Source: Campylobacterota bacterium (GTDB lineage Bacteria > Campylobacterota > Campylobacteria > Campylobacterales > Sulfurimonadaceae). Taken from it: 50,319 nucleotides of DNA. This document shows, piece after piece, positions 1 to 7,887 of the stretch; position 1 is the first letter of the stretch; each line of letters opens with the position of its first letter. Made by a program: the position numbers and the translations under genes. Under the pieces are notes generated by a model. That model worked only from the letters and a program-made list of their open reading frames with translations, had not been told where the DNA came from and made no database searches. Location: assembly GCA_030837195.1 (NCBI GenBank), contig JAUPKZ010000002.1, positions 1-50,319 on the forward strand. Direction: 5' to 3'.

Positions 1-2030
1 TTGGAATCGACAAGCCGATTTCGATGGAGGTAAACCGTCGAAGCGATCGCGCGATTATTGATTTTGTCAATGATGTTTTTGCACCTGCGATGGCGGAACG
101 AGAAGTAGTACACTTTAAAAAGATTGCACCTTTGCATGAAGCAAAAATCGATAGCTGTATCGAGTTGTTTAACCGATATGCTGATTTTAGCCCAATCAAA
201 GTCGATTTTGAAGCTAAATATGACAAGCTAAGTACTCCGCAAGAAAAAGCAGAAGGAACACTTGCCATCTTGGCAACACCAGTGGATCACACAGTTCCTG
301 ATTGTGAAGATGAGTGTTCCGAATCGCTTCAAGAGCTGCGCCACATCGCTTCGTTTATCGATGCAGTCATACGAGGTGAACATCCTCAATACGCCGATGT
401 CAAAAAAGCCTATGACGAAGGTAAAAAAGCGATTGCTATTCTTTTTGATTCTCGCAAATTTATGCTCCCTCTAAAACAGAGACTACTAGAGCTTGGCATT
501 CGAGCCAAAGTAAGCGATAGCGGGAATTTCTTTGACACCAAAGAGGTCAACGATATTTTTATTGTTCTTAAACTCCTATCGCTTATGGACAAACTCGATT
601 GGGAAAATTTAACTTCTAAAACCAAATATGTTCTCATCGGCGCACTGCGATCAAATATTTTACGATGCAGTGCAGATGAGATTGAATCAACTCTGCGCAC
701 ACAAGCACTCCCATCCATTGTAGAGCGTTGGAAACAACTCTCATTTTATAAACCTATTCATGAAATGATCGAGATTATCGCTCAGGAGAGTGGATTACTC
801 CATTTCTATCGTCATATTGATGGATATGAGCAACGAGAAGCCAACATTGAACAGCTTATCACTATGGCGTATGAATATTCAACTCACAGCGGATCGGATT
901 TTAATGGCTTTGTAGAAGAACTTGAATCTTTTATCCATAATGAAAACATCTCCGAAGATGAAGCATTTGTAATAGTAGATGGTGTCGGATCGATTGAGAT
1001 TGTTACGATGCACGGTTCCAAAGGGTTAGAGTGGCCAATGGTCATCATCGGAAGTATGAGCCGCTCGTTTTTAGGGATGTCCAAACAAGAGACATTGGTA
1101 TATGATAGGTTTGAAGAGAAGGAGTTGATCGGATTTAAAATCGGTGATTATGAACCGTTGGTCTATAAGTTCATCAAAGATCGTATCAACCAAAAATATA
1201 TTGCTGAGCGCAAACGCCTCTTTTATGTTGCGATGACCCGTCCTGAGCACCATCTGGTTCTCTCAACTGCTATCAACAACTATAAAAACAGTGTGCGTTT
1301 ATGTTACAACTGCGGCAATAACAACTATTTTACCCTCATTAACAATGTACTTCAAATCGATTATACAAAGCTCTATGAGAGAAATATTGATAAGGTTCGT
1401 AATATCGATGTGTTTTACCCTAGGGAGTGGAGAGGAGAGGATGTCGGTGCTGCCCAAATAGAGGTTGTTTCACCTGTTATGATTGAGCCAAAATTATTCA
1501 CTCACCAATCAACGATTCGCCCTAGCGGTAAAATAGATCTATTTAGCTTCTTGGATGATGATACTTTTGATGCCGCAAATGCTGGGTCGATTGTTCATAA
1601 AATAGTGGAGAAACACTGGCATGAATTGGGTCGTGATGATATTTTTGAAAACTATTTTGCAGAGTATATGGTTCCAGAGAGCTTCAAAAACAACATTATC
1701 CGTATGTCTCGTAATTTTTGTACCTCTAAACACTACAAAAAACTCATAGAGGGTGCAGAAGGCTACTTTGAACATGATTTTGTGATGATGCAAGAAGGAA
1801 ATCGCATCCGAGGCAGCATCGATCTGTTTTACTTTGATAAAGAAGCGGATGGATGGGTAATTGTAGATTTTAAAACAACAGCCCTAAGAGGTCAAGACAC
1901 TAAAACTATGATGCTTGAAAACGGTTACGACACTCAACTAAAGATGTATGAACAGTATCTCTTAAGCGTGGTAAAAGAAAAAATTGTCTCTAAAGAGATT
2001 TGTTGGTTAAATGAGCATATAGAGGCATAA
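1..2030 (+). CDS. UvrD/RecB-type helicase with C-terminal PD-(D/E)XK nuclease (AddA-like), 5' end outside window
   Basis: The reading frame is already open at base 3 and reads GIDKPIS before the first ATG at 24, so the gene starts upstream of the window. The remaining ~675 residues contain (numbering from the ATG) a motif-IV-like NRRSD at 4-8, superfamily-1 motif V (VTMHGSKGLEW, from about 327), motif VI (AERKRLFYVAMTRPEH, from about 394) and a RecB-family nuclease signature: D600 in GSIDL, D615-x-K617 in VDFKT, then Q638 and Y642. The Walker A half of the helicase must lie outside. Family knowledge says such proteins process double-strand ends (AddA/RecB) or act in defence islands. The next gene is convergent and starts its stop codon 3 nt away. 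Base composition matches the following island genes rather than the chromosome after 5.5 kb. It could be the housekeeping AddA; the neighbours argue for an accessory copy. Confidence 0.85.
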   Translation, partial: GIDKPISMEVNRRSDRAIIDFVNDVFAPAMAEREVVHFKKIAPLHEAKIDSCIELFNRYADFSPIKVDFEAKYDKLSTPQEKAEGTLAILATPVDHTVPDCEDECSESLQELRHIASFIDAVIRGEHPQYADVKKAYDEGKKAIAILFDSRKFMLPLKQRLLELGIRAKVSDSGNFFDTKEVNDIFIVLKLLSLMDKLDWENLTSKTKYVLIGALRSNILRCSADEIESTLRTQALPSIVERWKQLSFYKPIHEMIEIIAQESGLLHFYRHIDGYEQREANIEQLITMAYEYSTHSGSDFNGFVEELESFIHNENISEDEAFVIVDGVGSIEIVTMHGSKGLEWPMVIIGSMSRSFLGMSKQETLVYDRFEEKELIGFKIGDYEPLVYKFIKDRINQKYIAERKRLFYVAMTRPEHHLVLSTAINNYKNSVRLCYNCGNNNYFTLINNVLQIDYTKLYERNIDKVRNIDVFYPREWRGEDVGAAQIEVVSPVMIEPKLFTHQSTIRPSGKIDLFSFLDDDTFDAANAGSIVHKIVEKHWHELGRDDIFENYFAEYMVPESFKNNIIRMSRNFCTSKHYKKLIEGAEGYFEHDFVMMQEGNRIRGSIDLFYFDKEADGWVIVDFKTTALRGQDTKTMMLENGYDTQLKMYEQYLLSVVKEKIVSKEICWLNEHIEA

Positions 2031-2032
2031 TA

Positions 2033-2962
2033 TTAAAGCCCTTTTGTATAAGCGGCAATTTTATCCATCAGCATATCATTCATCCATTGAGGCTCAAGGA
2101 TACGGATATGTGGAAGATACCACTGTACAATCGGCAATACTTCCATCTCATGCGTTACATTTAAAACAACTTCTATTGACCCATCGGCGTCACGCCCTTG
2201 AATACTTTGTCCACGATATGGTTTGCGTTCAAAATAGGGAGCAATCTCTTTATCGACCCATAAGCGTACTTCAAAGGGTTTATCCAATGTAAACCACACC
2301 GAAAATGCTTTTTCGATTGTTAGGGCAACTTCTTTTGGATAGGTAAATATTTCATCGAGTGTGGCAATAGTGCTGAGTGATTTGAGATGGAATTTTTTAA
2401 AAGTGTCTTTTGAGTCGGCATCAAACGCCAAGAGATACCAATACCCATCGAAAAATGCCAAGCGAATGGGCTTGAGTTTGACATTGCGTCTTTTTTTATT
2501 CACAGTAGTATAAGCAGCGGTGATGAGATTTTTGCTTTTGATTGCATTTTCTAGAAGAGTAAATGTTTTGAGATGCTCTTCCAAAAGAGTTTCAGAGTCC
2601 ATGCTGGCAAAGAGAGGATGATCGAGCTGACAGGTAACTTGTTCGAGCAGTTGGTGTGCTTTGTTATAAAAAGCAGGGCCGGCATGTTTTGCCAAAGAGT
2701 CAAGGACTCCTAGTACAATGCGTTCTTCATTGGCAAGACCATCTTGCGCACTGTTACGGCTCAGCTTCCAACGCCTGCCGTCACAATAGACACCACTACC
2801 CGATAATGCTTCATGAAGATCGCGCTGGAGAGTTTTAGTGCTGACATTGAACTCTTCTGCAAGGTCTTTTATCGTTACCCCATCAGGTGAGCGAGAGAGT
2901 CGGTCATAGATATAGCTAAGACGGTCATATTTTGAGCCGCTTTTTTCGAAATGAAGTGTCAT
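2033..2962 (-). CDS. WYL-domain transcriptional regulator (HTH + WYL + WCX)
   Basis: The 309-residue protein has an N-terminal winged helix-turn-helix of the DeoR/HTH_11 type (about residues 12-67, with VTIKDLAEEFNVSTKTLQRD), a middle WYL domain centred on GYWYLLAF (173-180), and a WCX-like C-terminal extension (about 215-309, FEVRLWVDKEIAPYF). WYL regulators bind a ligand, thought to be nucleic acid or nucleotide, and often control phage-defence and DNA-damage operons. The gene is divergent from the tandem AAA+ gene, and the 129-nt gap between them carries a palindromic operator, so it probably controls that gene and itself. Its 3' end abuts the helicase gene convergently. The start at 2962 follows an in-frame non-coding gap and matches the expected HTH position. 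The family is certain from the sequence; the target is inferred. Confidence 0.88.
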   Translation of the reverse strand: MTLHFEKSGSKYDRLSYIYDRLSRSPDGVTIKDLAEEFNVSTKTLQRDLHEALSGSGVYCDGRRWKLSRNSAQDGLANEERIVLGVLDSLAKHAGPAFYNKAHQLLEQVTCQLDHPLFASMDSETLLEEHLKTFTLLENAIKSKNLITAAYTTVNKKRRNVKLKPIRLAFFDGYWYLLAFDADSKDTFKKFHLKSLSTIATLDEIFTYPKEVALTIEKAFSVWFTLDKPFEVRLWVDKEIAPYFERKPYRGQSIQGRDADGSIEVVLNVTHEMEVLPIVQWYLPHIRILEPQWMNDMLMDKIAAYTKGL

Positions 2963-3017
2963 TTATATCTCACTAGTAAATTAATTTAATATTTTAGCAA
3001 AAAAAAGAGACAAAAGA

Positions 3018-3047
3018 TGTCCAAATAATGTGGACAAAAATTGTCCA
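3018..3047. promoter_or_regulatory. Operator cluster between the WYL regulator and the AAA+ gene
   Basis: Bases 3031-3047 form the 17-nt palindrome TGGACAAAAATTGTCCA, with 7-nt arms TGGACAA/TTGTCCA around AAA. A further TGTCCA half-site sits at 3018-3023, giving three half-sites in alternating orientation. The cluster lies just upstream of a TATAGT hexamer (3058-3063) and a CATAAT hexamer (3066-3071) that could serve as the -10 of the AAA+ gene. Binding here would therefore occlude that promoter, and possibly the divergent one as well. That the WYL protein is the ligand is inferred from position only. Confidence 0.65.
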
Positions 3048-3091
3048 AAAATGTTTGTATAGTTTCATAATTTGAAATAACGGAGCCTACT

Positions 3092-5197
3092 ATGAATACA
3101 AATCAAACTACACTCAATCTGAGAATCAATGACTCTTATTATGTTGAAGAGCACAGCAAAGAGCTCGTGGCGTATTGGTCTTTGCTATCTATCGTAAAAT
3201 TGGGCGGAATGCGAAATTTTATGGATGATAATCGTATCAGATATGATGATGTAGCAGATTTTTTAGGATTGGGTGAGTATATCAACAGTGATGAAAAATT
3301 GGATCGCATAACTGTATTGAAAAGCTTTGAGAAACTGCTTCGCAAGTTGGAAAAATCCACTAAAAAATCATCGGTCATTTTAAATACCAATATTAAAAAG
3401 CTTTCATCGTTGATAGGACTTGACAGCGTTGAACAGGATATTCTCCATTTTGTAGCTTATCTTAATTATTATGATATTTTGGATGAAGCAACCCGCACAA
3501 TTGGGGATTTAACGGGAGAGCAAATACAGGTTGTTCTAAGTCTCTTGGTAGGGCATTCGAGAGAAGAGATAAAAAAGGCTATTTCGCCCAAAGGACGGTT
3601 GACTCAGGCAGGGCTCATAAGTATCGATCGTGACGGCAGCCATTCACTTAAATCAAAAATAGGTGTAGCCTACAGCGGGTTTATCGAAAAAATGATGACA
3701 TGTGATGATGACGATATCGAATCGATAATCAAAGACTCAGTTCGTCGCTGTGAGATGAACAGTTTGACATTAAACGATTATACGCATATCAGTGAGGAGC
3801 TCGAGATCTTGGTTTCGTACATGCGCACAGCGATTGAAGCGAAGCAAAAAGGGGTCAATATTCTTTTATACGGACGCCCCGGTACTGGGAAAACAGAGCT
3901 GGTTAAAACCATTGCCAAAGAGTTAGAGATTGAACTTTTCGAAGTAAGTTATGCCGATGAAGACGATGACCCCATCGATGGAGATCGCCGTTTACGCGCT
4001 TATCGAACCGCTCAGACACTTTTGCAAAAGAAAAAAATCATTCTGATGTTCGATGAGATCGAAGATGTTATGAAAGATGAAGATGTCGGATTGTTTGGTC
4101 CCAAAAAAAAGCAAAATAAGAAAGGGTGGTTTAATCGCATACTCGAGAACAATCTCGTTCCATCCGTTTGGATTACAAACAATGCTGATTCAATGGACGA
4201 TGCTACGATTCGACGATTCGATATGGTTTTGGAGATTCCAGTTCCACCAAAGGCGAAGCGTCGAGAAATTATCCAAAGTAACTCGGGTGCTTTTTTGAGT
4301 GATATGACCATAGAAAAAATAGCCAAAAATGAAAACATCTCACCGGCGATCATTACACGCGCTGCCAAAGTGGTTCAAGCGATTCAAGATCAAACACAAG
4401 AACCATCTTATGCCTTTGAGATGATTGTTGAAAATACTCTAAAAGCTCAAGGATATAGAGGACTTGAAAAAGAGAGTGCCATAGAGTTGCCATCAAGCTA
4501 TGATCCATCCTTTGTCAATACCGACCATGATCTTAAAGAACTCGTTAGCGGTATTTCCAAACACCAAAGTGCGCGTATCTGTTTGTATGGCGCACCTGGG
4601 ACTGGTAAAAGTGCATTTGGACAATGGATCGCACGAGAACTCGATCGACCATACTTGCTCAAAAAAGGATCAGACCTGATGTCGATGTGGGTTGGGGGAA
4701 CCGAGAAAAATATCGCTCGTGCCTTTAAAGAAGCAACAGAAGAGAATGCAGTTTTGATCTTCGATGAAGTAGATAGCTTTTTGCAAGATCGACGATCTGC
4801 TAAAGCATCATGGGAAGTAACGCAGGTAAATGAGATGTTGGTGCAGATGGAAAACTATAACGGTATATTCATCGCTACGACTAACCTGATGGATGGGTTG
4901 GAACAAGCTTCACTGCGACGATTTGATCTCAAGCTTGAATTTGGATACCTAAAACCCCAACAAGCTTTAGAGCTCTTTACGAAAGAGGCTACATTGATGG
5001 GGATTGGCACTATCTCAAGAGCCGTCAAAAACGATATCAAAAACTTGATAAGCCTCGCTCCGGGAGATTTCGCGGCAATTCGACGACAGAGTCGATTTTC
5101 CCCGATAAAAACAGCAGATGATTTGTTGGAACGATTGGTTGATGAAGTCAAAATCAAACAGTATGATGATTCTAAAAAGATGGGGTTTTTGCGATGA
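3092..5197 (+). CDS. Tandem AAA+ ATPase (two AAA modules), island-encoded
   Basis: The 701-residue protein has a roughly 240-residue helical N-terminal region without recognised motifs, followed by two AAA+ modules. Module 1 has Walker A GRPGTGKT (261-268), Walker B ILMFDEIED (about 317-325) and a TIRRFD arginine-finger/sensor segment. Module 2 has Walker A GAPGTGKS (500-507), Walker B VLIFDEVD (about 554-561), a WVGGTEKNI pore-loop-like segment, ATTN sensor 1 and SLRRFD. Both modules look catalytically intact and resemble FtsH/CDC48-type remodelling ATPases, but no protease or nuclease domain is fused. The next frame, a cREC-like fragment, starts at 5194 with an ATGA overlap, so the two were translationally coupled. 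A divergent WYL regulator and operator lie upstream. The substrate is unknown; a role in a defence or stress cassette is an inference. Confidence 0.85.
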   Translation: MNTNQTTLNLRINDSYYVEEHSKELVAYWSLLSIVKLGGMRNFMDDNRIRYDDVADFLGLGEYINSDEKLDRITVLKSFEKLLRKLEKSTKKSSVILNTNIKKLSSLIGLDSVEQDILHFVAYLNYYDILDEATRTIGDLTGEQIQVVLSLLVGHSREEIKKAISPKGRLTQAGLISIDRDGSHSLKSKIGVAYSGFIEKMMTCDDDDIESIIKDSVRRCEMNSLTLNDYTHISEELEILVSYMRTAIEAKQKGVNILLYGRPGTGKTELVKTIAKELEIELFEVSYADEDDDPIDGDRRLRAYRTAQTLLQKKKIILMFDEIEDVMKDEDVGLFGPKKKQNKKGWFNRILENNLVPSVWITNNADSMDDATIRRFDMVLEIPVPPKAKRREIIQSNSGAFLSDMTIEKIAKNENISPAIITRAAKVVQAIQDQTQEPSYAFEMIVENTLKAQGYRGLEKESAIELPSSYDPSFVNTDHDLKELVSGISKHQSARICLYGAPGTGKSAFGQWIARELDRPYLLKKGSDLMSMWVGGTEKNIARAFKEATEENAVLIFDEVDSFLQDRRSAKASWEVTQVNEMLVQMENYNGIFIATTNLMDGLEQASLRRFDLKLEFGYLKPQQALELFTKEATLMGIGTISRAVKNDIKNLISLAPGDFAAIRRQSRFSPIKTADDLLERLVDEVKIKQYDDSKKMGFLR

Positions 5198-5307
5198 GTT
5201 GTTGGAAGCTTTTTATAGATGACATCCGTAATCCACCAGATGATAGCTATACAGTAGCTAGGAGTGTTTTTGAAGCACAGTTGATGATTAGTTTTTATGG
5301 GATTTAA
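5194..5307 (+). pseudogene. N-terminal fragment of a cyclic-phosphate-processing receiver (cREC-like) protein
   Basis: A 37-codon frame overlaps the AAA+ stop codon (ATGA at 5194-5197). It reads WKLFIDDIRNPPDDSYTVARS at its core, the hallmark start of the cyclic-phosphate-processing receiver-domain family, which is related to response-regulator receiver domains and has an acidic DD pair. Family members run well past 100 residues. Here the similarity is lost after about residue 30 (EAQLM) and a TAA follows at 5305-5307. I read this as the surviving 5' end of a gene truncated by a recombination junction at about 5280-5300. It is too short to be functional, but it identifies the lost partner of the AAA+ protein. 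Confidence 0.65.
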
Positions 5308-5334
5308 GGCTAAAAAAGGTTTTAAAAGCAAATA

Positions 5335-5517
5335 ATGCAAGTTAGAAAACTGTATAATCTTAGACATACATTTGCTTCACAGCTTATAGCAGCTGGTGAA
5401 GATATGACTTGGGTAAGTAAGACATTGGGGCATAAAGATACTCAAACAACTTTGTTCTATTACACTAAGTTTATTAAAAAAGGCGAAGACGAAAGACTTG
5501 AAATAGGAGATATTTAA
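5335..5517 (+). pseudogene. C-terminal remnant of a tyrosine recombinase/phage integrase
   Basis: This 60-codon frame carries the catalytic C-terminal signature of tyrosine recombinases: R-H in YNLRHTFAS, the G-H of LGHKD, and the tyrosine pair in LFYYTKF. A full integrase has about 300-400 residues. Only the last ~55 are present, and an in-frame TAA lies just upstream at 5323-5325. It marks the right-hand edge of the higher-G+C island and implies that an integrative element was once here and later lost most of its integrase. Its last codons contain the AGGAG (5505-5509) that serves as ribosome binding site for the following ybgC-like gene. Confidence 0.8.
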
Positions 5518-5895
5518 GTGAAATTGAGAGTTTATTACGAAGATACGGATGCGGGAGGGATAGTTTATCACTCAAACTATCTAAATTTTTGCGAGAGGGC
5601 TAGAAGTGAGGCATTTTTTGCCAAAGGGCTTATGCCGTATATGGAAAATGGGCATTTTGTAGCAAAGAGAGTAGAGGCGGAGTATATAGCAAGCGCGAAG
5701 CTAGGAGATGAGCTATTTATAAAAAGCAGTATAGCAGAGTTTAAGGCAGCATCATTTACTCTCTTGCAAGAGATATATAAAGATGAAAAAAAGATATTTG
5801 AGTTGCGTATTGTGCTTGTCTATACGACTTTTGATGCAAAGCCGCAAAGAATTAGCAAAGATATAAAAGATCTTGTAGTTTCTCTATTTGCTTAG
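5518..5895 (+). CDS. ybgC: YbgC/4HBT-family acyl-CoA thioesterase
   Basis: The 125-residue hot-dog-fold protein opens with RVYYEDTDAGGIVYHSNYLNF, the 4-hydroxybenzoyl-CoA thioesterase/YbgC signature, including the catalytic aspartate in DTDAGG and the YHxNY segment. Members hydrolyse acyl-CoA or acyl-ACP thioesters and are linked to phospholipid and envelope metabolism. The start is GTG at 5518, directly after the TAA of the integrase remnant, with AGGAG 8 nt upstream. It is the first gene with the low-G+C composition of the rest of the window. The downstream gene is convergent with a 4-nt gap, so this is a single-gene unit whose original upstream region was probably replaced by the island. 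Confidence 0.88.
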   Translation: MKLRVYYEDTDAGGIVYHSNYLNFCERARSEAFFAKGLMPYMENGHFVAKRVEAEYIASAKLGDELFIKSSIAEFKAASFTLLQEIYKDEKKIFELRIVLVYTTFDAKPQRISKDIKDLVVSLFA

Positions 5896-5899
5896 GTTG

Positions 5900-7138
5900 C
5901 TACTCATTATACTCCATTCCCATAGGTACAAATTTTGAGAATGACGGCGTAGTTAACTCTATTGGGTAGAGCATTTGATTGTTTGAAATCTCTATATCAT
6001 ACTCTCTGCTTTGTGTATATATAAGATGCGCAAAGTAGTCAACGCCGACGGTTGTCGTGTAGTTGATCCAGTCATAAGAGATGTCATTATCTAAAAGAGA
6101 GTTTATCTCTACTAAAGCATCACTGTTTTTAGTAATTGAGTTTGCCAAAATCATATTTTTTCTATCATTTTGCTGTGTCATTGAAAAAAGAAGCGGTGTA
6201 TAGTTTGTTTGTAGCGATAAAATATTTTCTGCTTTTATGTCATTTAGCGTTAACTGAGACATAATCATACTGCTTTTTACTATAGGCGTATTTATAAAAA
6301 CTGAAGAAGCATTCATTCTAAGGTTGTCTTTTAGCTGATGTTGCAGGTTTGTTGTTTTTTCAGGAATTGCATATTTTGTAACACTGGCATTTGGATTTAT
6401 GTTTTTAAAATATCTCTCCTGATATGAAGAGATCTGCTCTCCCACCAAAGAGCTATCATTAAAAATATATAGTTTATTTTGCGCGTGTGCTAAAAGCTTT
6501 TCGCTTTGTGCTTTGTAGTCGATTCCTCCATAGTAAAAATTGTCTTCATTTGAAGAGGCATCTTTTTTATTTATAGTCGGAAAATAGATAACTATATCCG
6601 TATTTATTTTAGCAATCTCTTTTTCGCCGTTTTGAGTTACGGGAGCGATAACATAGTAAAATTTATCACTCTGTATTTTTGCAAGCGTTTTTGCAAACTC
6701 TTCTTGAGTTTCATTTTCTATCTTATAGCTTTTTACTTCAAAAGGGTAATTCTTTGAAATAAGATATGCAAGGGTGGCATTTGTTGTTGAAGTGGCATAT
6801 TTTCCTATCTTTTTATGCGGTAGCAGAAGTGCGATTTTAAGCTTGTTTTTTTGCGAAGGAGGAAGGACCCTCTCCTCTTTTGAGAGATATTTTTCTTTTT
6901 CTTTTTCGAGATTTACCGACTTTAGCTCTTTGTCGGATTGAAGCTCAGAATCTACAAAAGCCAAAAATGAGAAAATCATTCCCTCTTTTATAAATTTGCT
7001 TAGACATTTATCATTGCAAGGAAAAGGGTTTAGATTTTGTATGTGGATACTAGGTAGCGCAATATTAGACACTAAAAAGCTTTTTGCAAAAACTTGCAAA
7101 GGCAACAGCAGAAGTAGAATATATACTATTTTTTTCAT
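5900..7138 (-). CDS. Secreted protein with periplasmic-binding-like (LppC/LpoA-like) fold, function unknown
   Basis: About 412 residues with an N-terminal signal peptide (KKIVYILLLLLPLQVFA). After a ~75-residue linker it contains a stretch typical of type-1 periplasmic binding proteins: KIALLLPHKKIGKYATSTTNATLAYL, then DKFYYVIAPVTQ and alternating strand/helix segments to the end. This resembles the LppC/LpoA and branched-chain amino-acid receptor fold, although identity looks low. It could sense a ligand or help regulate peptidoglycan synthesis, but nothing proves either role. I chose the ATG at 7138, which overlaps the TGA of the upstream glycosylase gene in an ATGA, over a TTG two codons earlier. 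The two genes form a coupled operon. It is probably exported to the periplasm. Confidence 0.6.
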   Translation of the reverse strand: MKKIVYILLLLLPLQVFAKSFLVSNIALPSIHIQNLNPFPCNDKCLSKFIKEGMIFSFLAFVDSELQSDKELKSVNLEKEKEKYLSKEERVLPPSQKNKLKIALLLPHKKIGKYATSTTNATLAYLISKNYPFEVKSYKIENETQEEFAKTLAKIQSDKFYYVIAPVTQNGEKEIAKINTDIVIYFPTINKKDASSNEDNFYYGGIDYKAQSEKLLAHAQNKLYIFNDSSLVGEQISSYQERYFKNINPNASVTKYAIPEKTTNLQHQLKDNLRMNASSVFINTPIVKSSMIMSQLTLNDIKAENILSLQTNYTPLLFSMTQQNDRKNMILANSITKNSDALVEINSLLDNDISYDWINYTTTVGVDYFAHLIYTQSREYDIEISNNQMLYPIELTTPSFSKFVPMGMEYNE

Positions 7139-7791
7139 AAGCAACTCTTTATGGTTTTTAGGTCATTAAATGCAATTTTTTTATCATCCGGATTTCTAAG
7201 AAGATGATTTGGATGATACATAGGTACTAACTTATAATTTTTAAAGTTTATAATATGTCCTCTTACATTTTGGAAATTTTTTTCTTCAGATGTAACTTTA
7301 GCATAAGCATCTTTACCTAAGGTTACAATTACTTTGGGTTTTATAAATTCTATTTGAGAAAATAGGTAGCTTTTACAAGAATCCCACTCAGAGTTTGAAG
7401 GCAAGTTTGAATTTAGCGGTTTGCATTTGATAGCATGTGTTAGATACACATCTTCTATGCTAAGATGTAAAACATTTTCTATCATATTTTTAAGTATTTC
7501 GCCTGAGTGCCCTGCATAGTAGCTATTTGTGCTATCTTGACTCATTGAAACTGAGTAGTCTATAAACATGATATCGGCATTTGGGTTGCCGTATCCGCTC
7601 ATACTCTGTACTCTTGATTTGCTTAAGTCACATAAGAAACATGTCGATATAGTCTTATTTAGTTCAAAAATAGAATGTGGTTTTTCATCAACCGTCTTTT
7701 GATTTATTGCAAAAGAGTCGCTATAGCTAAACCCGATAGCTTTTAGTCTATAGAGGTTTTGAAGTAAAAGCAGATTTTGAAATGACTTCAA
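7135..7791 (-). CDS. Uracil-DNA glycosylase family 4-like [4Fe-4S] protein with divergent motif A
   Basis: The 218-residue protein matches family-4 uracil-DNA glycosylases in its four cysteine ligands for a 4Fe-4S cluster (C51 and C54 in CFLC, C123 in IKCKP, C139), the GYGNPNADIMFI strand, the AGHSGEILKNMI helix and the terminal MYHPNHLLR motif B (H193-P-N). Family 4 enzymes remove uracil from DNA. The usual GE(A/G)PG motif A after the first strand is replaced by IDYSVSMSQD (about 77-86), so catalytic activity or specificity may be altered. The first ~40 residues precede the conserved region. The gene overlaps the downstream secreted-protein gene by 4 nt. Family assignment is firm; activity is uncertain. 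Confidence 0.78.
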   Translation of the reverse strand: MKSFQNLLLLQNLYRLKAIGFSYSDSFAINQKTVDEKPHSIFELNKTISTCFLCDLSKSRVQSMSGYGNPNADIMFIDYSVSMSQDSTNSYYAGHSGEILKNMIENVLHLSIEDVYLTHAIKCKPLNSNLPSNSEWDSCKSYLFSQIEFIKPKVIVTLGKDAYAKVTSEEKNFQNVRGHIINFKNYKLVPMYHPNHLLRNPDDKKIAFNDLKTIKSCL

Positions 7792-7864
7792 TAGTAACCT
7801 TTTGAAATAAAATTATAATTGTTATTCTATTTAAAGTGTTGTTAAAATCTACTTTAGTTTTTTA

Positions 7865-7873
7865 TGCTAGAAT
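7865..7873 (+). promoter_or_regulatory. Extended -10 promoter of the GGDEF-EAL gene
   Basis: TGC directly precedes TAGAAT (7868-7873), giving a TGN-TANAAT extended -10 about 15 nt before the first candidate start codon and 30 nt before the TTG at 7903. No convincing -35 is visible. The very short leader to ATG 7888 is one reason to consider the later start. Confidence 0.45.
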
Positions 7874-7887
7874 AGTGCTACGCAAGG

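Noticed and set aside
5308-5334. Attachment site (att) or tRNA target at the island junction
   Set aside because: No tRNA gene or direct repeat is visible near the integrase remnant; the other island end is outside the window, so no att site can be proposed.
4855-5367. 170-codon minus-strand frame spanning the AAA+ 3' end and the cREC fragment
   Set aside because: It crosses three plus-strand features with better evidence, has no motif and no promoter, and its protein looks like a reverse-complement shadow.
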